Below are positions 9,731-19,117 of a DNA stretch of 33,046 bases, piece after piece (the first letter of the stretch is position 1; the number at the start of each line of letters is the position of its first letter). A program made the translations under genes and the position numbers. The notes beneath the pieces were generated by a model. The model saw only the letters and a list, made by a program, of their open reading frames with translations, did not search any database and was not told the origin of the DNA. The stretch lies in contig NZ_JAQLDQ010000023.1 of the NCBI RefSeq assembly GCF_028209395.1, positions 1 to 33,046 of the forward strand, read 5' to 3'. The stretch is from Collinsella aerofaciens. Its GTDB lineage: Bacteria; Actinomycetota; Coriobacteriia; Coriobacteriales; Coriobacteriaceae.

Positions 9731-10637
9731 CGTGGGCTACTCCTTCAAAGAGGCAATCAGTCACTTCTTCCGTAACTGGACTACCTCGCTCGGCGCCGTC
9801 ATCACGATCTTCCTTTCGCTGTTTATCATCGGCCTGTTCATCATGGGCTCCGCGATGCTGAACTCCGTGATCGGCACCGTCGAGGATCAGGTCGTCATCA
9901 ACGCCTTTATTAGCGATGACGCCGATCAGGCCGATGTTCAGGCTTTTGAGGCTGAGCTCAAGACGTGGAGCAACGTCAAGTCCGTGACGTACAAGGACAA
10001 GGACGACGCGCTGGCCGAGTATACGAGCAAGATGTCGGGCAACGCCGACGCCACCATGAGCGCGCTCGATGGCCAGAACCCGCTGCCGGCTTCGTTTGCA
10101 ATTGAGATGGACGATCCGTCCAAGGTCGAGAGCACGGCCCAGAAGCTCAAGAAGAACGCCGACTTCCAGAAGATCGCGGATGACGGCGACGTCAACGCGA
10201 GCGTGCTGTACGGCCAAGAGGAAGTGAGCCGCCTGTTCCAGGTGACCAACTACATCCGCATCGCCGCCGTGGTGCTCGTTGGCCTTTTGACCTTTATCGC
10301 ATTCATCTTCATCAACAACACGATTCGCCTGTCCATCACGGCGCGTCGTCGTGAGATTGCGATTATGCGTCTGGTCGGCGCCAGCAACGGCTTCATTCGC
10401 GGCCCGTTTATCACCGAGGGCGTACTGCAGGCCATTTTGGGCTCGCTGCTTTCCATCGGCGTTCTGGAGCTGCTGCGCAATCTGATGATTCCGCGTTTGC
10501 AGGAGAGCATCGGCTGGATGTCGTTTGCCCTGCCGATGCAGTACTACCTGGTGACCTATGCTGCGCTGATTCTGGTCGGTGTGATTATCGGTCTCTTTGG
10601 TTCTGCCATAGCCATGCGCCGCTACCTGCGCGTGTAG
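9717..10637 (+). CDS. ftsX: Cell division protein FtsX
   Basis: Membrane partner of FtsE, 306 residues. The layout is the family one: a short cytoplasmic start (YSFKEAISHFFRNWTTS), a first membrane helix at about 24-48, a large outside domain (about 50-175) that in the family contacts cell-wall hydrolases or their activators, then three further helices (about 180-205, 225-255 and 275-300). The FtsX/MacB-like motif RREIAIMRLVGASNGFIRGPF follows the second helix. The start overlaps the end of ftsE by 14 bases, with GGGGAGG at about 9699-9705 inside ftsE as ribosome binding site, so the pair is translationally coupled. A terminator follows at 10662. No PcsB/CwlO-like hydrolase partner is encoded next to it. 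Confidence 0.96.
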   Translation: MAPTNVGYSFKEAISHFFRNWTTSLGAVITIFLSLFIIGLFIMGSAMLNSVIGTVEDQVVINAFISDDADQADVQAFEAELKTWSNVKSVTYKDKDDALAEYTSKMSGNADATMSALDGQNPLPASFAIEMDDPSKVESTAQKLKKNADFQKIADDGDVNASVLYGQEEVSRLFQVTNYIRIAAVVLVGLLTFIAFIFINNTIRLSITARRREIAIMRLVGASNGFIRGPFITEGVLQAILGSLLSIGVLELLRNLMIPRLQESIGWMSFALPMQYYLVTYAALILVGVIIGLFGSAIAMRRYLRV

Positions 10638-10661
10638 GCATGCCTGGAATTCATCCCTTCC

Positions 10662-10695
10662 AACGGGTCGTCTCTTATGGGGCGGCCCGTTTTTT
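10662..10695 (+). terminator. Rho-independent terminator of ftsEX
   Basis: AACGGGTCG (10662-10670) pairs with CGGCCCGTT (10683-10691), followed by a run of T's to 10695. Confidence 0.88.
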
Positions 10696-10772
10696 GATCT
10701 CTAGGGGACGGCAGGAAAGCGAATCATTTGGGTAGACTCTTTGGAGTTCGTCATCGATAGCAAGGAGGCGCC

Positions 10773-12908
10773 ATGGGGCGCAATAACAAGCATAAGCGCG
10801 GTGCTCGCAATAAGCGTGGGCCGGTGCGCAGCGAACGCCGTCCGAGCCTGACCGGGCGCGTGCAGCTCCATGAGCATGGCGCCTATGTCATAACCGAGAG
10901 CGGCGACTACAAGGTTATGGGCCGCGGTAAGCGCGAGATCATGGACGGCGACACCGTTGCCGTGAGCATTAAGAACAGCCCGCACGGTGAGCGGCGCGCC
11001 GTGATCGAAGGCGTGGTTGAGCGCGCAGCCATAAGCGTGGTGGGTACGTACCAGACCGCTGGTCCGCTCGGTGTGATCGAGCCGCTCGATTCGCGCCTGA
11101 AGGCCGACTTCTTCATTCTGCCCGAGGATACCTCGGCGGATCGTCTGGGCGTCCACCCGGGTGATGCCGTTGTCGCGCGCATTTTGACCTACCCGACGCG
11201 CCTGGAATCGGGCACCGTGACGATCGAACGCCGCATTGGCGGAGATGACGCGCCCGATTTGGGCGTTCAATACGTGATGGCGCGTTACGGCTATACCGAT
11301 AGCTATCCCGAGGCCGCGCTGGACGAGGCCGAGGGGCTTTCGCTCGATGTGTCCGCGGCGCTTAAGGACCCGCTCCGCCGCGATCTGCGCGACCGCTTTG
11401 TCATCACGATCGACCCGGTCGACGCGCGCGACTTTGACGATGCCATTTCGCTTGAGCGCACGCCCGAGGGTGGCTACAAGCTGGGTGTGCATATCGCTGA
11501 CGTTTCTCACTATGTGGCTTGGGACGGGCATATCGATCTTGAGGCTCGCCATCGTACGACATCGGTGTATCTGGCCGATCGCGTGCTTCCCATGCTGCCC
11601 GAACGCCTGTCCTGTGACCTATGCTCTCTTCGCCCTGACGAGGACCGTCTTGCGTTTACCGTTGACATTGAGCTCGATGCGCAGGGTCGCGTGCGGCATT
11701 ACGATCCGTACCCCAGCGTGATTCGCTCGCGTGTGCGTATGGACTATGACGGCGCCGAGGCGCTGCTGGTGCGTGCCGACGCTGTTGAGTATTCGGTGCT
11801 GGAAGGCGCCGCTGAGGATGTTGCGGCTGCTGAGGCCTCGCGCGAGGAGGCGCTTGAGCGCGGTCTTGCGTGCGAGGAAACTGCTCGCGGCTATAACGTC
11901 GACCTCGGCGATTTCCTTGTCGCCGCCAACGAACTCGCCGAACTTCGCCGTCGTATTCGTCGTGCCCGCGGCTCAGTCGATTTTGACACGGCCGAGATTC
12001 GCGCTCTATTGGATGAGGACGGAGTGCCCGTGCAGATTGTGGCGCGCGAGCGTTCGTGTGCCACGTCGCTTATCGAGGAAGCCATGCTACTCGCCAACGA
12101 GTGCGTTGCAGAGTGGCTGGCAGACCGTGATATCGAGGCCTGCTATCGCGTGCATGAGGATCCGAGCCCCGATAGCCTGCACGGTGCCGCCGTTGCGCTG
12201 GCGCAGCTAGGCATCATCGACGATCGCCGTGCTGCCGGTATCGCCCTGGGGAGTCCCGATGAGCTACAGGCTGCAGTTGATGCTGCCGCCGGTACGGCCA
12301 ACGCACCGCTCGTCAACACGCTGCTTCTGCGCAGCATGCAGCGCGCACTGTACAAGCCGCGCAACGAGGGTCACTTTGCGCTCGCCGCGCCGTGCTACTG
12401 TCACTTTACGAGTCCCATCCGTCGCTACCCCGATCTGGTGGTGCACCGCGTGCTCAAACTGCAGTTGGCCTATGAACAGCTCGGCGGCAAGGACGCCCTG
12501 GTCCGTACGCCGCGGCTGATCGGCAAGGGGCGCGAGTCGCTGCCGCGCATTCTGCCGCAGATCTGCCGCGCATGCAGCGATGCGGAGCGTGCGGCCGATG
12601 CCGCCAGCCATGCGACGCAAAAGATCAAGATTGCCCAGTACTATGAGGACCGTCTGGGCGAGCGCTATGCCGGAACCGTCTCGTGGGTTAGCAGCATGGG
12701 CCTCTTTGTGCGCTTGGACCTGACGCAGGTCGAAGGCTTGGTTTCGATCAAGAGCCTGGGCAACGAGTGGTTCGAGTTCGACGAGGATGCGCTTACGCTG
12801 ACGGGCGCCGACACGGGGACTCGCTATGAACTGGGCCAGCGCGTGATTATCGAGGTCTCGCGCGTCAATACCACGCGTGGGCACTTGGACTTTAAGCTTA
12901 TCCATTAG
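10773..12908 (+). CDS. rnr: Ribonuclease R (RNase II/R family 3'-5' exoribonuclease)
   Basis: Processive exoribonuclease that degrades structured RNA. The protein has 711 residues. A basic N-terminus (GRNNKHKRGARNKRG) leads into the cold-shock/OB domains (about 25-190). The RNB catalytic domain (about 200-530) has the metal-binding aspartates in DPVDARDFDDA (D214, D217, D220, D222, D223) and the HFTSPIRRYPDLVVHR segment. A C-terminal S1 domain (about 625-708) begins YAGTVSWVSSMGLFV and ends in VNTTRGHLDFKLIH. The start follows AAGGAGG (10762-10768). In many bacteria rnr stands beside smpB; here smpB is about 8.5 kb downstream. There is no extra N-terminal winged helix as in the E. coli enzyme. 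A strong hairpin at 12934-12965 ends the unit. Confidence 0.95.
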   Translation: MGRNNKHKRGARNKRGPVRSERRPSLTGRVQLHEHGAYVITESGDYKVMGRGKREIMDGDTVAVSIKNSPHGERRAVIEGVVERAAISVVGTYQTAGPLGVIEPLDSRLKADFFILPEDTSADRLGVHPGDAVVARILTYPTRLESGTVTIERRIGGDDAPDLGVQYVMARYGYTDSYPEAALDEAEGLSLDVSAALKDPLRRDLRDRFVITIDPVDARDFDDAISLERTPEGGYKLGVHIADVSHYVAWDGHIDLEARHRTTSVYLADRVLPMLPERLSCDLCSLRPDEDRLAFTVDIELDAQGRVRHYDPYPSVIRSRVRMDYDGAEALLVRADAVEYSVLEGAAEDVAAAEASREEALERGLACEETARGYNVDLGDFLVAANELAELRRRIRRARGSVDFDTAEIRALLDEDGVPVQIVARERSCATSLIEEAMLLANECVAEWLADRDIEACYRVHEDPSPDSLHGAAVALAQLGIIDDRRAAGIALGSPDELQAAVDAAAGTANAPLVNTLLLRSMQRALYKPRNEGHFALAAPCYCHFTSPIRRYPDLVVHRVLKLQLAYEQLGGKDALVRTPRLIGKGRESLPRILPQICRACSDAERAADAASHATQKIKIAQYYEDRLGERYAGTVSWVSSMGLFVRLDLTQVEGLVSIKSLGNEWFEFDEDALTLTGADTGTRYELGQRVIIEVSRVNTTRGHLDFKLIH

Positions 12909-12933
12909 CCAAATCTCGACTCATGGCGGGAGA

Positions 12934-12965
12934 GCGGAGGGCGGTCTTTCGGGGCCGCCCTCCGC
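12934..12965 (+). terminator. GC-rich hairpin after rnr, probable terminator
   Basis: GCGGAGGGCGG (12934-12944) pairs perfectly with CCGCCCTCCGC (12955-12965). The following tract is only ATTTGG, so it is either a weak intrinsic terminator or a 3'-end stabilising hairpin. Confidence 0.6.
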
Positions 12966-13026
12966 ATTTGGATCATGGCTACCTTGCCGTCTGCTCGGCC
13001 GCCCGCTTACCTGCTATTTGAGAGGT

Positions 13027-13066
13027 AAAACCTACCAAAATAAACCTGTCCCTTTTTGGCAGGTTT
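13027..13066 (+). repeat. Short palindromic repeat, copy 2 (just before the recombinase gene)
   Basis: Second copy of the unit at 897-935, with ends AAAACCTACC and GGCAGGTTT and the inner AAAATAAACCTGTCCC. It has the same length as copy 1 and keeps the ability to fold. It ends 19 bases before the recombinase start codon and so covers the place where its promoter or leader would be. Confidence 0.6.
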
Positions 13067-13085
13067 ACAAGAAAGCGGGGATGAG

Positions 13086-13691
13086 ATGGCGACGGTGTAT
13101 GGTTATGCGCGGGTGAGTTCGCGCGATCAGAATCTTAATCGGCAGCTGGATGCGCTGGGCGCCTATGGCGTGGGCTCGGCGAATATTTATGCCGACCATG
13201 CGAGCGGCAAGGACTTCGATCGACCGCGCTATCGCGAGCTGCTGCACGTCCTGGGAGACGGGGACGTGCTGGTGGTGCTTTCTATCGACCGACTTGGTCG
13301 TAATTACTCCGAGATTCTTGAGGAATGGCGACGCATTACCAAGGAGCTCGGGGTTGCCATTGTGGTGTTGGACATGCCATTGCTTGACACGCGCGCCAGG
13401 GCAAGCGGCACGCCGGATGTGACCAATACCCTGATTGCCGATATTGTGCTGCAACTGCTGAGCTACGTGGCGCAGGTGGAGCGCGAGAATATCCATCGGC
13501 GCCAGGCGGAGGGAATTGCAGCGGCGCGGGCGCGAGGGGTTCGTTTCGGTCGACCTCGCAAGCCGTGCCCTCCTCAGTTTGATCTGGTACGCGATAGCTA
13601 TGAGGCGGGCGATATTACCCGCAGCCAGGCAGCAAAGTGCCTGGGCGTGTGCGTGAGGACGTTCGATCGCTGGATGCGCGAGGCGGGGTAG
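13086..13691 (+). CDS. Small serine recombinase (resolvase/invertase type)
   Basis: Site-specific DNA recombinase of 201 residues. The N-terminal catalytic domain has the nucleophile serine in VYGYARVSSRDQ (S11) and the arginine-containing SIDRLGRNYSEIL segment. The long E-helix follows (QVERENIHRRQAEGIAAARA) and then GVRFGRPRK, as in Tn3 resolvases and Hin-like invertases. The C-terminus (about 165-200) is a helix-turn-helix that ends RTFDRWMREAG. The ATG at 13086 is preceded by GCGGGG. No transposase, terminal inverted repeats or paired res/inversion sites were recognised nearby, so its targets are unknown. A copy of the palindromic repeat lies directly upstream. It could be a remnant of a transposon, a phase-variation invertase acting elsewhere, or a domesticated gene. 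Family call confident; role unknown. Confidence 0.92.
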   Translation: MATVYGYARVSSRDQNLNRQLDALGAYGVGSANIYADHASGKDFDRPRYRELLHVLGDGDVLVVLSIDRLGRNYSEILEEWRRITKELGVAIVVLDMPLLDTRARASGTPDVTNTLIADIVLQLLSYVAQVERENIHRRQAEGIAAARARGVRFGRPRKPCPPQFDLVRDSYEAGDITRSQAAKCLGVCVRTFDRWMREAG

Positions 13692-13795
13692 GGGTTTGCG
13701 TCGCTTTGTCGCTTCCTGTTGCGATTCAAATTTTGATACGGTGGCGATGTCATTCGGGGCTACACTCGCTGATATTCAAAAAAGGAGGTAGGCCC

Positions 13796-14377
13796 TTGGC
13801 GCGCGTAAAACAAATAATCGGATGGACCGCGATCGTTCTGTTCGCTGCAACGCTGGCGGGCATCTGGGTGCTGACGGAGCAAAATGCGGTGGAGACGTCG
13901 TTGCTGAGCGAGTCCACCGCGCGTGTGGTGGAGGGTCAGGCTACGGGCGTACAGGCTGCCGATGTCGCGGGTGAAGCTCAGGCCGAGAACGGGATGACAG
14001 GGGGCACCGATTCGGCTGCTTCGAATGTCCGGTCTGGCCGACTTGCTTCCATTCGCATGTGGGTGGGCACGAACGTCCGTCGCGTTGCCCATACCGTAGA
14101 GTTTTTCTTCGTCGGATTGTTCGCCTCGGTGGTCGTGGTTTGCTTTTCCAGGCGTCCGTGGAGCGTATGCTCCCGTTGCGTGCCCGTGTTGCTCTTTTGC
14201 GCCGTCTGCTCCGTTGGCGATCAGGTACATAAGATCTTTGTTCCCGGCAGGCATTTCGACGTTATCGATTTAGGATTCGATGCTGCGGGCTATGTCACCG
14301 CCATGCTGTTGGTATTGCTGGTCTCCGCATGGGTGCACCACGAGACGCGCCCCATCGGCGCCCATGCGAGGCGCTAG
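13796..14377 (+). CDS. VanZ-like membrane protein
   Basis: A 193-residue protein with a start-proximal membrane helix (IIGWTAIVLFAATLAGIWVL, about 7-26), a hydrophilic Ala/Gly-rich stretch (about 35-85), and a second half with two to three helices. The second half holds VanZ-like signatures: RRVAHTVEFFFVGLF and SVGDQVHKIFVPGRHFD followed by VIDLGFDAAGY, matching the family pattern H..E(F/Y)..L..., D..Q.F.PGR...D...N..G. The TTG at 13796 is chosen as start because AAAGGAGG (13781-13788) sits seven bases before it; no ATG or GTG is placed as well. VanZ proteins are linked to teicoplanin resistance in one transposon, but most chromosomal members have no known function. Moderately confident in the family, not in any function. 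Confidence 0.75.
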   Translation: MARVKQIIGWTAIVLFAATLAGIWVLTEQNAVETSLLSESTARVVEGQATGVQAADVAGEAQAENGMTGGTDSAASNVRSGRLASIRMWVGTNVRRVAHTVEFFFVGLFASVVVVCFSRRPWSVCSRCVPVLLFCAVCSVGDQVHKIFVPGRHFDVIDLGFDAAGYVTAMLLVLLVSAWVHHETRPIGAHARR

Positions 14378-14458
14378 CCGGTAACAAACCCGTTTCTGAT
14401 CATGCGACCTTGTTGAATTATTTTGTGTCGCGCGTATTTCCGAGCGGTCGGATTTGAG

Positions 14459-14485
14459 GGGCGAGCGGTAGAACGCTCGTCCTTT
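14459..14485 (+). terminator. Probable terminator after the VanZ-like gene
   Basis: GGGCGAGCG (14459-14467) pairs with CGCTCGTCC (14474-14482) with one G-U pair, followed by TTT. The T-tract is short, so confidence is moderate. Confidence 0.5.
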
Positions 14486-14507
14486 GTGCGCCACGATGCG
14501 GCACAAT

Positions 14508-14536
14508 GTACCGTAAAAGCTGTTTGTATCCGGTAC
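14508..14536. promoter_or_regulatory. Inverted repeat upstream of murR, candidate operator
   Basis: GTACCG (14508-14513) and CGGTAC (14531-14536) form an inverted repeat with 17 bases between the arms, in the gap upstream of the mur cluster. RpiR-family regulators bind such dyads and often control their own operon. It is placed here by position and symmetry only. Confidence 0.3.
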
Positions 14537-14581
14537 GAATCGTTCGTTGGTCTTTAATTCTTCTCAACGGAGGTGTTTGAG

Positions 14582-15433
14582 ATGGCAAACGGATTGCTTT
14601 TGCGGCTTCGCGAGCGTGAGCTCAGCGCGAGCCCGGCGGAACGCAATGTCATCGCATATGTGAGCGCTCATCCGCACGAGGTGGTCGGGCTGTCCGTCCG
14701 CGGTCTTGCCGATGCCACGTTCTCCTCGCCCTCGAGCATTTTGCGCTTTTGCAAGCGTTTGGGTTTTGCGGGCTACAAGGAGTTCCAGCGCGAACTGATT
14801 GCCGAGCTGGCGCTCTTAGGTGACAAGAAAGACGTAGCCCTCGAGGACATCTCCATGGATGACAGCGTCGAACGTATCGTGGGGAAGGTGATGAAAAGCA
14901 ACGTGCGCACGATCGAAGCGACGGCGCGAACGCTCGATTACACCGTCTTGGAGCGATGCGCGGCCTATCTTAAGCGGGCACGCGCAGTCAATCTGTTCGG
15001 TATCGGTGCCTCTCGTTTGGTCGCGCACGATCTGGCGCAAAAGCTCATGCGTGTCGACAAAGAGTGCCATCTGTACGACGACTGGCATGATCAGCTCTTG
15101 TGTGCCAAGAACATGCATGAGGGCGATATGGCAATCGCCTTTAGCTACTCGGGCTTGACGCAAGAGGTGCTGGACTGCACCGCCGAGGCCCAACGTCACA
15201 ACTGTCCCGTTGTGGCCGTGACCAAAGTAGATGGATCATCCAAGCTTGCCACCATGGCCGATGCCGTGCTCGGCGTCGCTGCGAGTGAGCCCTTGGTCCG
15301 CAGCGGTGCCATGGCTTCGCGTATGGCCCAGCTTATGGTTGTCGATGCCCTGTACGCTGCTTACGTTGCCAGCGACTACGAACGGGCGACGCATGTCATT
15401 AAGCAAAACTACATCGAGAAACAGGAAAGATGA
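14582..15433 (+). CDS. murR: RpiR/MurR family transcriptional regulator
   Basis: DNA-binding regulator with a sugar-phosphate sensor domain, 283 residues. The N-terminal helix-turn-helix domain (about 1-75) contains LSVRGLADATFSSPSSILRFCKRLGFAGYKEFQREL. The SIS domain (about 120-260) contains NLFGIGASRLVAHDLAQKL and AIAFSYSGLTQEVLD, which in the family bind a phosphosugar. The start is the ATG at 14582, eight bases after CGGAGG. It is the first gene of a cluster with murQ, an EIIBC transporter and a MupG-type enzyme, so the likely ligand is MurNAc-6-phosphate, as known for E. coli MurR. Ten bases separate its stop from the murQ start. The name is given by context; sequence alone shows the RpiR family. 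Confidence 0.88.
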   Translation: MANGLLLRLRERELSASPAERNVIAYVSAHPHEVVGLSVRGLADATFSSPSSILRFCKRLGFAGYKEFQRELIAELALLGDKKDVALEDISMDDSVERIVGKVMKSNVRTIEATARTLDYTVLERCAAYLKRARAVNLFGIGASRLVAHDLAQKLMRVDKECHLYDDWHDQLLCAKNMHEGDMAIAFSYSGLTQEVLDCTAEAQRHNCPVVAVTKVDGSSKLATMADAVLGVAASEPLVRSGAMASRMAQLMVVDALYAAYVASDYERATHVIKQNYIEKQER

Positions 15434-15443
15434 GGTGAATGAA

Positions 15444-16367
<924 letters not shown>

Positions 16368-16424
16368 GTGTGCGGCGTGAGCTGATATGACATCCAGACG
16401 AGATACCCAATACAAGGAGGAGTT

Positions 16425-17855
16425 ATGACGAACAAAGAGCTGGCTCAAAAGCTGCTGGACCTTTTGGGCGGTAAAGACAACGTGCTCGCAAACGCGGCGT
16501 GCATGACGCGCCTGCGCGTGACCGTCAAAGACGCGGGCAACGTCGACACGGAGGGTATTAAGGCACTCGACGGCGTGATGGGCCTGGTCGAGGACGACAC
16601 GATGCAGATCGTGCTGGGGCCGGGCAAGGTGAATAAGGTGCTCGAGGAGTTCTCCAAGCTCACTGGCCTTGCGAAAGGCGTTGCCGACGAGAGCGTGGTT
16701 GACGCTGCGGCCACAAACAAGGCCGCGCAGAAGGCCAAGTACGAGTCTAAGCCGGTTCAGGCCTTCCTCAAGAAGATTTCCAATGTCTTCGTCGCCCTGC
16801 TTCCCGGCATCATTGCGGCTGGCCTCATCAACGGTATCTGCAACGTCATCAACGTCTCGACGGCAGGCGCGCTTGCAGGCGAGTGGTGGTACCAGGGCAT
16901 TCGTTCCATGGGCTGGGCCCTGTTTGCCTATCTGCCCATCTTGGTGAGCTATAACGCGGCACGTGAGTTTGGTGGCTCCGCTGCGCTGGGCGGCATCGCC
17001 GGCATGATGTGTATCGCCAACAGTGCCATGCCCCTGCTTGCGCCTGGCGCGGCCGATCCTGCCACTGCCATTCTGCTGCCGCTCACCAATGCGCAGTACA
17101 ACCCCGCAGCGGGCGGCATGATCGCGGCTCTTATCGCCGGCGCATTTTTTGCCTGGATGGAGCGTCAGATTCGCAAGGTTATGCCCAACGCACTCGACAC
17201 GTTCTTGTCCCCGCTGCTGGTGCTCATCATCGGCGCCTTTGCTCTGATGCTCGTCATCCAGCCGGTTGGCGCATGGCTGACGACTGCCATCTTTAGCGTT
17301 TTGACCTTTATCTTCGAGAAGCTGGGCGTCCTGGGCGGCTATATCCTGTCGGCAGGTTTCTTGCCACTGGTGTCTGTCGGCCTGCATCAGGCGCTCACGC
17401 CGATCCACGCTATGCTCAACGATCCCGACGGCGCTACCAAGGGCATCAATTACCTGCTTCCCATCCTTATGATGGCTGGCGGCGGTCAGGTCGGTGCCGG
17501 TCTGGCGCTGTACTTTAAGACCAAGAACGCCAAGCTCAAGAAGTACGTCGCCGAGTCCATTCCCGTTGGAATCCTGGGTGTGGGCGAGCCTCTGATGTAT
17601 GCTGTTGCGCTGCCGCTCGTTCGCCCGTTTGTGACGGCCTGCCTGGGTGCCGGATTTGGCGGCGCGCTCGCGGCGCTGCTTCACATCGGCACGGTTTCTC
17701 AGGGCGTTTCCGGTCTGTTTGGCTTGCTGATCGTCGTTCCTGGCCAGCAGCTCGGCTACGTTGCCGCTATGCTGCTTGCCTATGCCGCCGGCTTTGTCCT
17801 GACGTGGTTCTTTGGCGTCGACGAGCAGAAGATCAACGAGTTCTTTGGCGAGTAG
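16425..17855 (+). CDS. murP: PTS transporter EIIBC, MurNAc type (MurP-like)
   Basis: Phosphotransferase-system permease of 476 residues. The EIIB domain (1-85) carries the phosphorylated cysteine C26 in NAACMTRLRVTV and the segment VMGLVEDDTMQIVLGPGKVNKV. The EIIC domain (about 105-470) has eight to ten membrane segments and conserved pieces such as PGIIAAGLINGICNV, GGQVGAGLALYFKTKN and VGILGVGEPLMYAVALPL. There is no EIIA domain, so a separate EIIA-Glc-type protein must donate the phosphate; this fits the MurP/sucrose-type branch. The ATG at 16425 follows AAGGAGGAG. Next to murQ and a MupG-type gene, the likely substrate is MurNAc or MurNAc-GlcNAc, phosphorylated at C6 on entry. Sequence alone would also allow a sucrose or beta-glucoside role; context decides. 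Confidence 0.88.
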   Translation: MTNKELAQKLLDLLGGKDNVLANAACMTRLRVTVKDAGNVDTEGIKALDGVMGLVEDDTMQIVLGPGKVNKVLEEFSKLTGLAKGVADESVVDAAATNKAAQKAKYESKPVQAFLKKISNVFVALLPGIIAAGLINGICNVINVSTAGALAGEWWYQGIRSMGWALFAYLPILVSYNAAREFGGSAALGGIAGMMCIANSAMPLLAPGAADPATAILLPLTNAQYNPAAGGMIAALIAGAFFAWMERQIRKVMPNALDTFLSPLLVLIIGAFALMLVIQPVGAWLTTAIFSVLTFIFEKLGVLGGYILSAGFLPLVSVGLHQALTPIHAMLNDPDGATKGINYLLPILMMAGGGQVGAGLALYFKTKNAKLKKYVAESIPVGILGVGEPLMYAVALPLVRPFVTACLGAGFGGALAALLHIGTVSQGVSGLFGLLIVVPGQQLGYVAAMLLAYAAGFVLTWFFGVDEQKINEFFGE

Positions 17856-17922
17856 TTTGATATCGCGAGCCGTGTTGCTCAGAGCTCGCGGCGCGCAGCA
17901 GATTTCTTGATGCTATGGTTGT

Positions 17923-17956
17923 GCCGGCGGGGCTAACTGCTCCGCCGGCCTTTTTT
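17923..17956 (+). terminator. Terminator-like hairpin between murP and mupG, touching the mupG ribosome binding site
   Basis: GCCGGCGGGGC (17923-17933) pairs with GCTCCGCCGGC (17939-17949) with one mismatch-type G-T pair and is followed by C and six T's. The Shine-Dalgarno AAAGGAG (17957-17963) begins immediately. It may limit read-through from murP into mupG. Confidence 0.75.
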
Positions 17957-17972
17957 AAAGGAGCGTTGAAGC

Positions 17973-19025
17973 GTGAAAACGGGTATTTCGATTTATCTTT
18001 CCAGCCCTCTGCAGGATATTGAGCGAACGATTGAGCGTGGCGCCGCGGCGGGTGCACGCTATGCGTTCACCTCGCTGCATATTCCCGAGGATGGGGGAGC
18101 GGCGTATGCCGATAAGGTCCGTCATGTACTGTCGCTGCTTTCCGCCCGCGGCATTGCGCTCATTGCCGATGTGGGACCGCGCACGTGCGATTTGCTCGGG
18201 CTTGAGCGCATCGAGGACCTGCGCGATCTGGGGTTGGAATACCTTCGTTTGGACTATGGCTTTAGCGCCCGGCGGGTCGCGGAGCTGTCCGGTGTATTTC
18301 GCATTGTGGTCAATGCATCGACGGTGAGTTCTGATGAAATCGCATCGTGGCGTGAGGCCGGTGCCGATGTGACTCGTTTTGCCGCCTGCCACAATTTTTA
18401 CCCTAAGCCTTATACCGGTTTAGCTCTGGAGGACATTGCTCGGACGAATCTTCGTCTTGCGGCGCTTGGATTCGAAATCATGGCTTTTGTGCCGGGTGAT
18501 GCCAACGTTCGCGGGCCGGTATTCGAGGGACTTCCGACGGTCGAGGCACATCGCGGTCGCGCGTCAAAGGTTGCCCTCAACATGCTTGAGCTCGCACATG
18601 GCGCCGATTGCGACATTGTGTTGGTCGGCGACCCCGATCTTTCCGATGCGGGCTGGGCGCAGTTTGCTCAAGTTTCCGCCGGATACGTGGACCTGCAATG
18701 CGAGCTTGAGTCCGGTTATGCCTATGTACGTGGGCAGATTCATCACGACCGGCCCGATTCGAGCGTCCTCATCTTTAGGTCTCAGGAGTCGCGCACGACG
18801 CTTAAGCCGGATTCCGTGCCGACGGATGCCGGAGCCGGCCTGCCGCGAAAGGCGGGGTCGATCGCTGTGAGTAATAGCGGCTATGGGCGCTACGAAGGCG
18901 AGCTTGAGATTGCGCGGGTCGATCTTCCCGGTGGCGAGCGCATGAACGTTGCGGGCCATATCACGCCCGAGGCAATGGAGCTGCTGCCGTTCATCAAACG
19001 CGGATTCGGGGTACGGTTCGTTTAG
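17973..19025 (+). CDS. mupG: MupG/DUF871 family 6-phospho-N-acetylmuramidase
   Basis: A 350-residue protein of the DUF871 family. The TIM-barrel part (about 1-235) begins KTGISIYLSSPLQDIERTI and includes ADVGPRTCDLLGL, YLRLDYGF, VNASTV and the conserved HNFYPKPYTGL segment. A small C-terminal barrel follows (about 245-350) with NSGYGRYEGELEIAR. In Staphylococcus aureus the family member MupG cleaves MurNAc-6P-GlcNAc to MurNAc-6P and GlcNAc and is encoded with murQ, murP and murR. The same four families occur here side by side, which supports this role. The GTG start at 17973 lies nine bases after AAAGGAG (17957-17963). A terminator-like hairpin separates it from murP, so its level may differ from the other genes. 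Activity is inferred from family and context. Confidence 0.85.
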   Translation: MKTGISIYLSSPLQDIERTIERGAAAGARYAFTSLHIPEDGGAAYADKVRHVLSLLSARGIALIADVGPRTCDLLGLERIEDLRDLGLEYLRLDYGFSARRVAELSGVFRIVVNASTVSSDEIASWREAGADVTRFAACHNFYPKPYTGLALEDIARTNLRLAALGFEIMAFVPGDANVRGPVFEGLPTVEAHRGRASKVALNMLELAHGADCDIVLVGDPDLSDAGWAQFAQVSAGYVDLQCELESGYAYVRGQIHHDRPDSSVLIFRSQESRTTLKPDSVPTDAGAGLPRKAGSIAVSNSGYGRYEGELEIARVDLPGGERMNVAGHITPEAMELLPFIKRGFGVRFV

Positions 19026-19117
19026 CGTGTGACCCGTGGGCTACAATTGGCCCATCATACGAAGGCGCCTCGTGTGGCGTGTGCCTGCGTTGGCCGATCT
19101 ATATTCGGAGGATTCCC

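Noticed and set aside
13796..14377. Glycopeptide resistance from the VanZ-like protein
   Set aside because: No vanHAX or vanRS genes are present, and most VanZ-like proteins have no known link to resistance.
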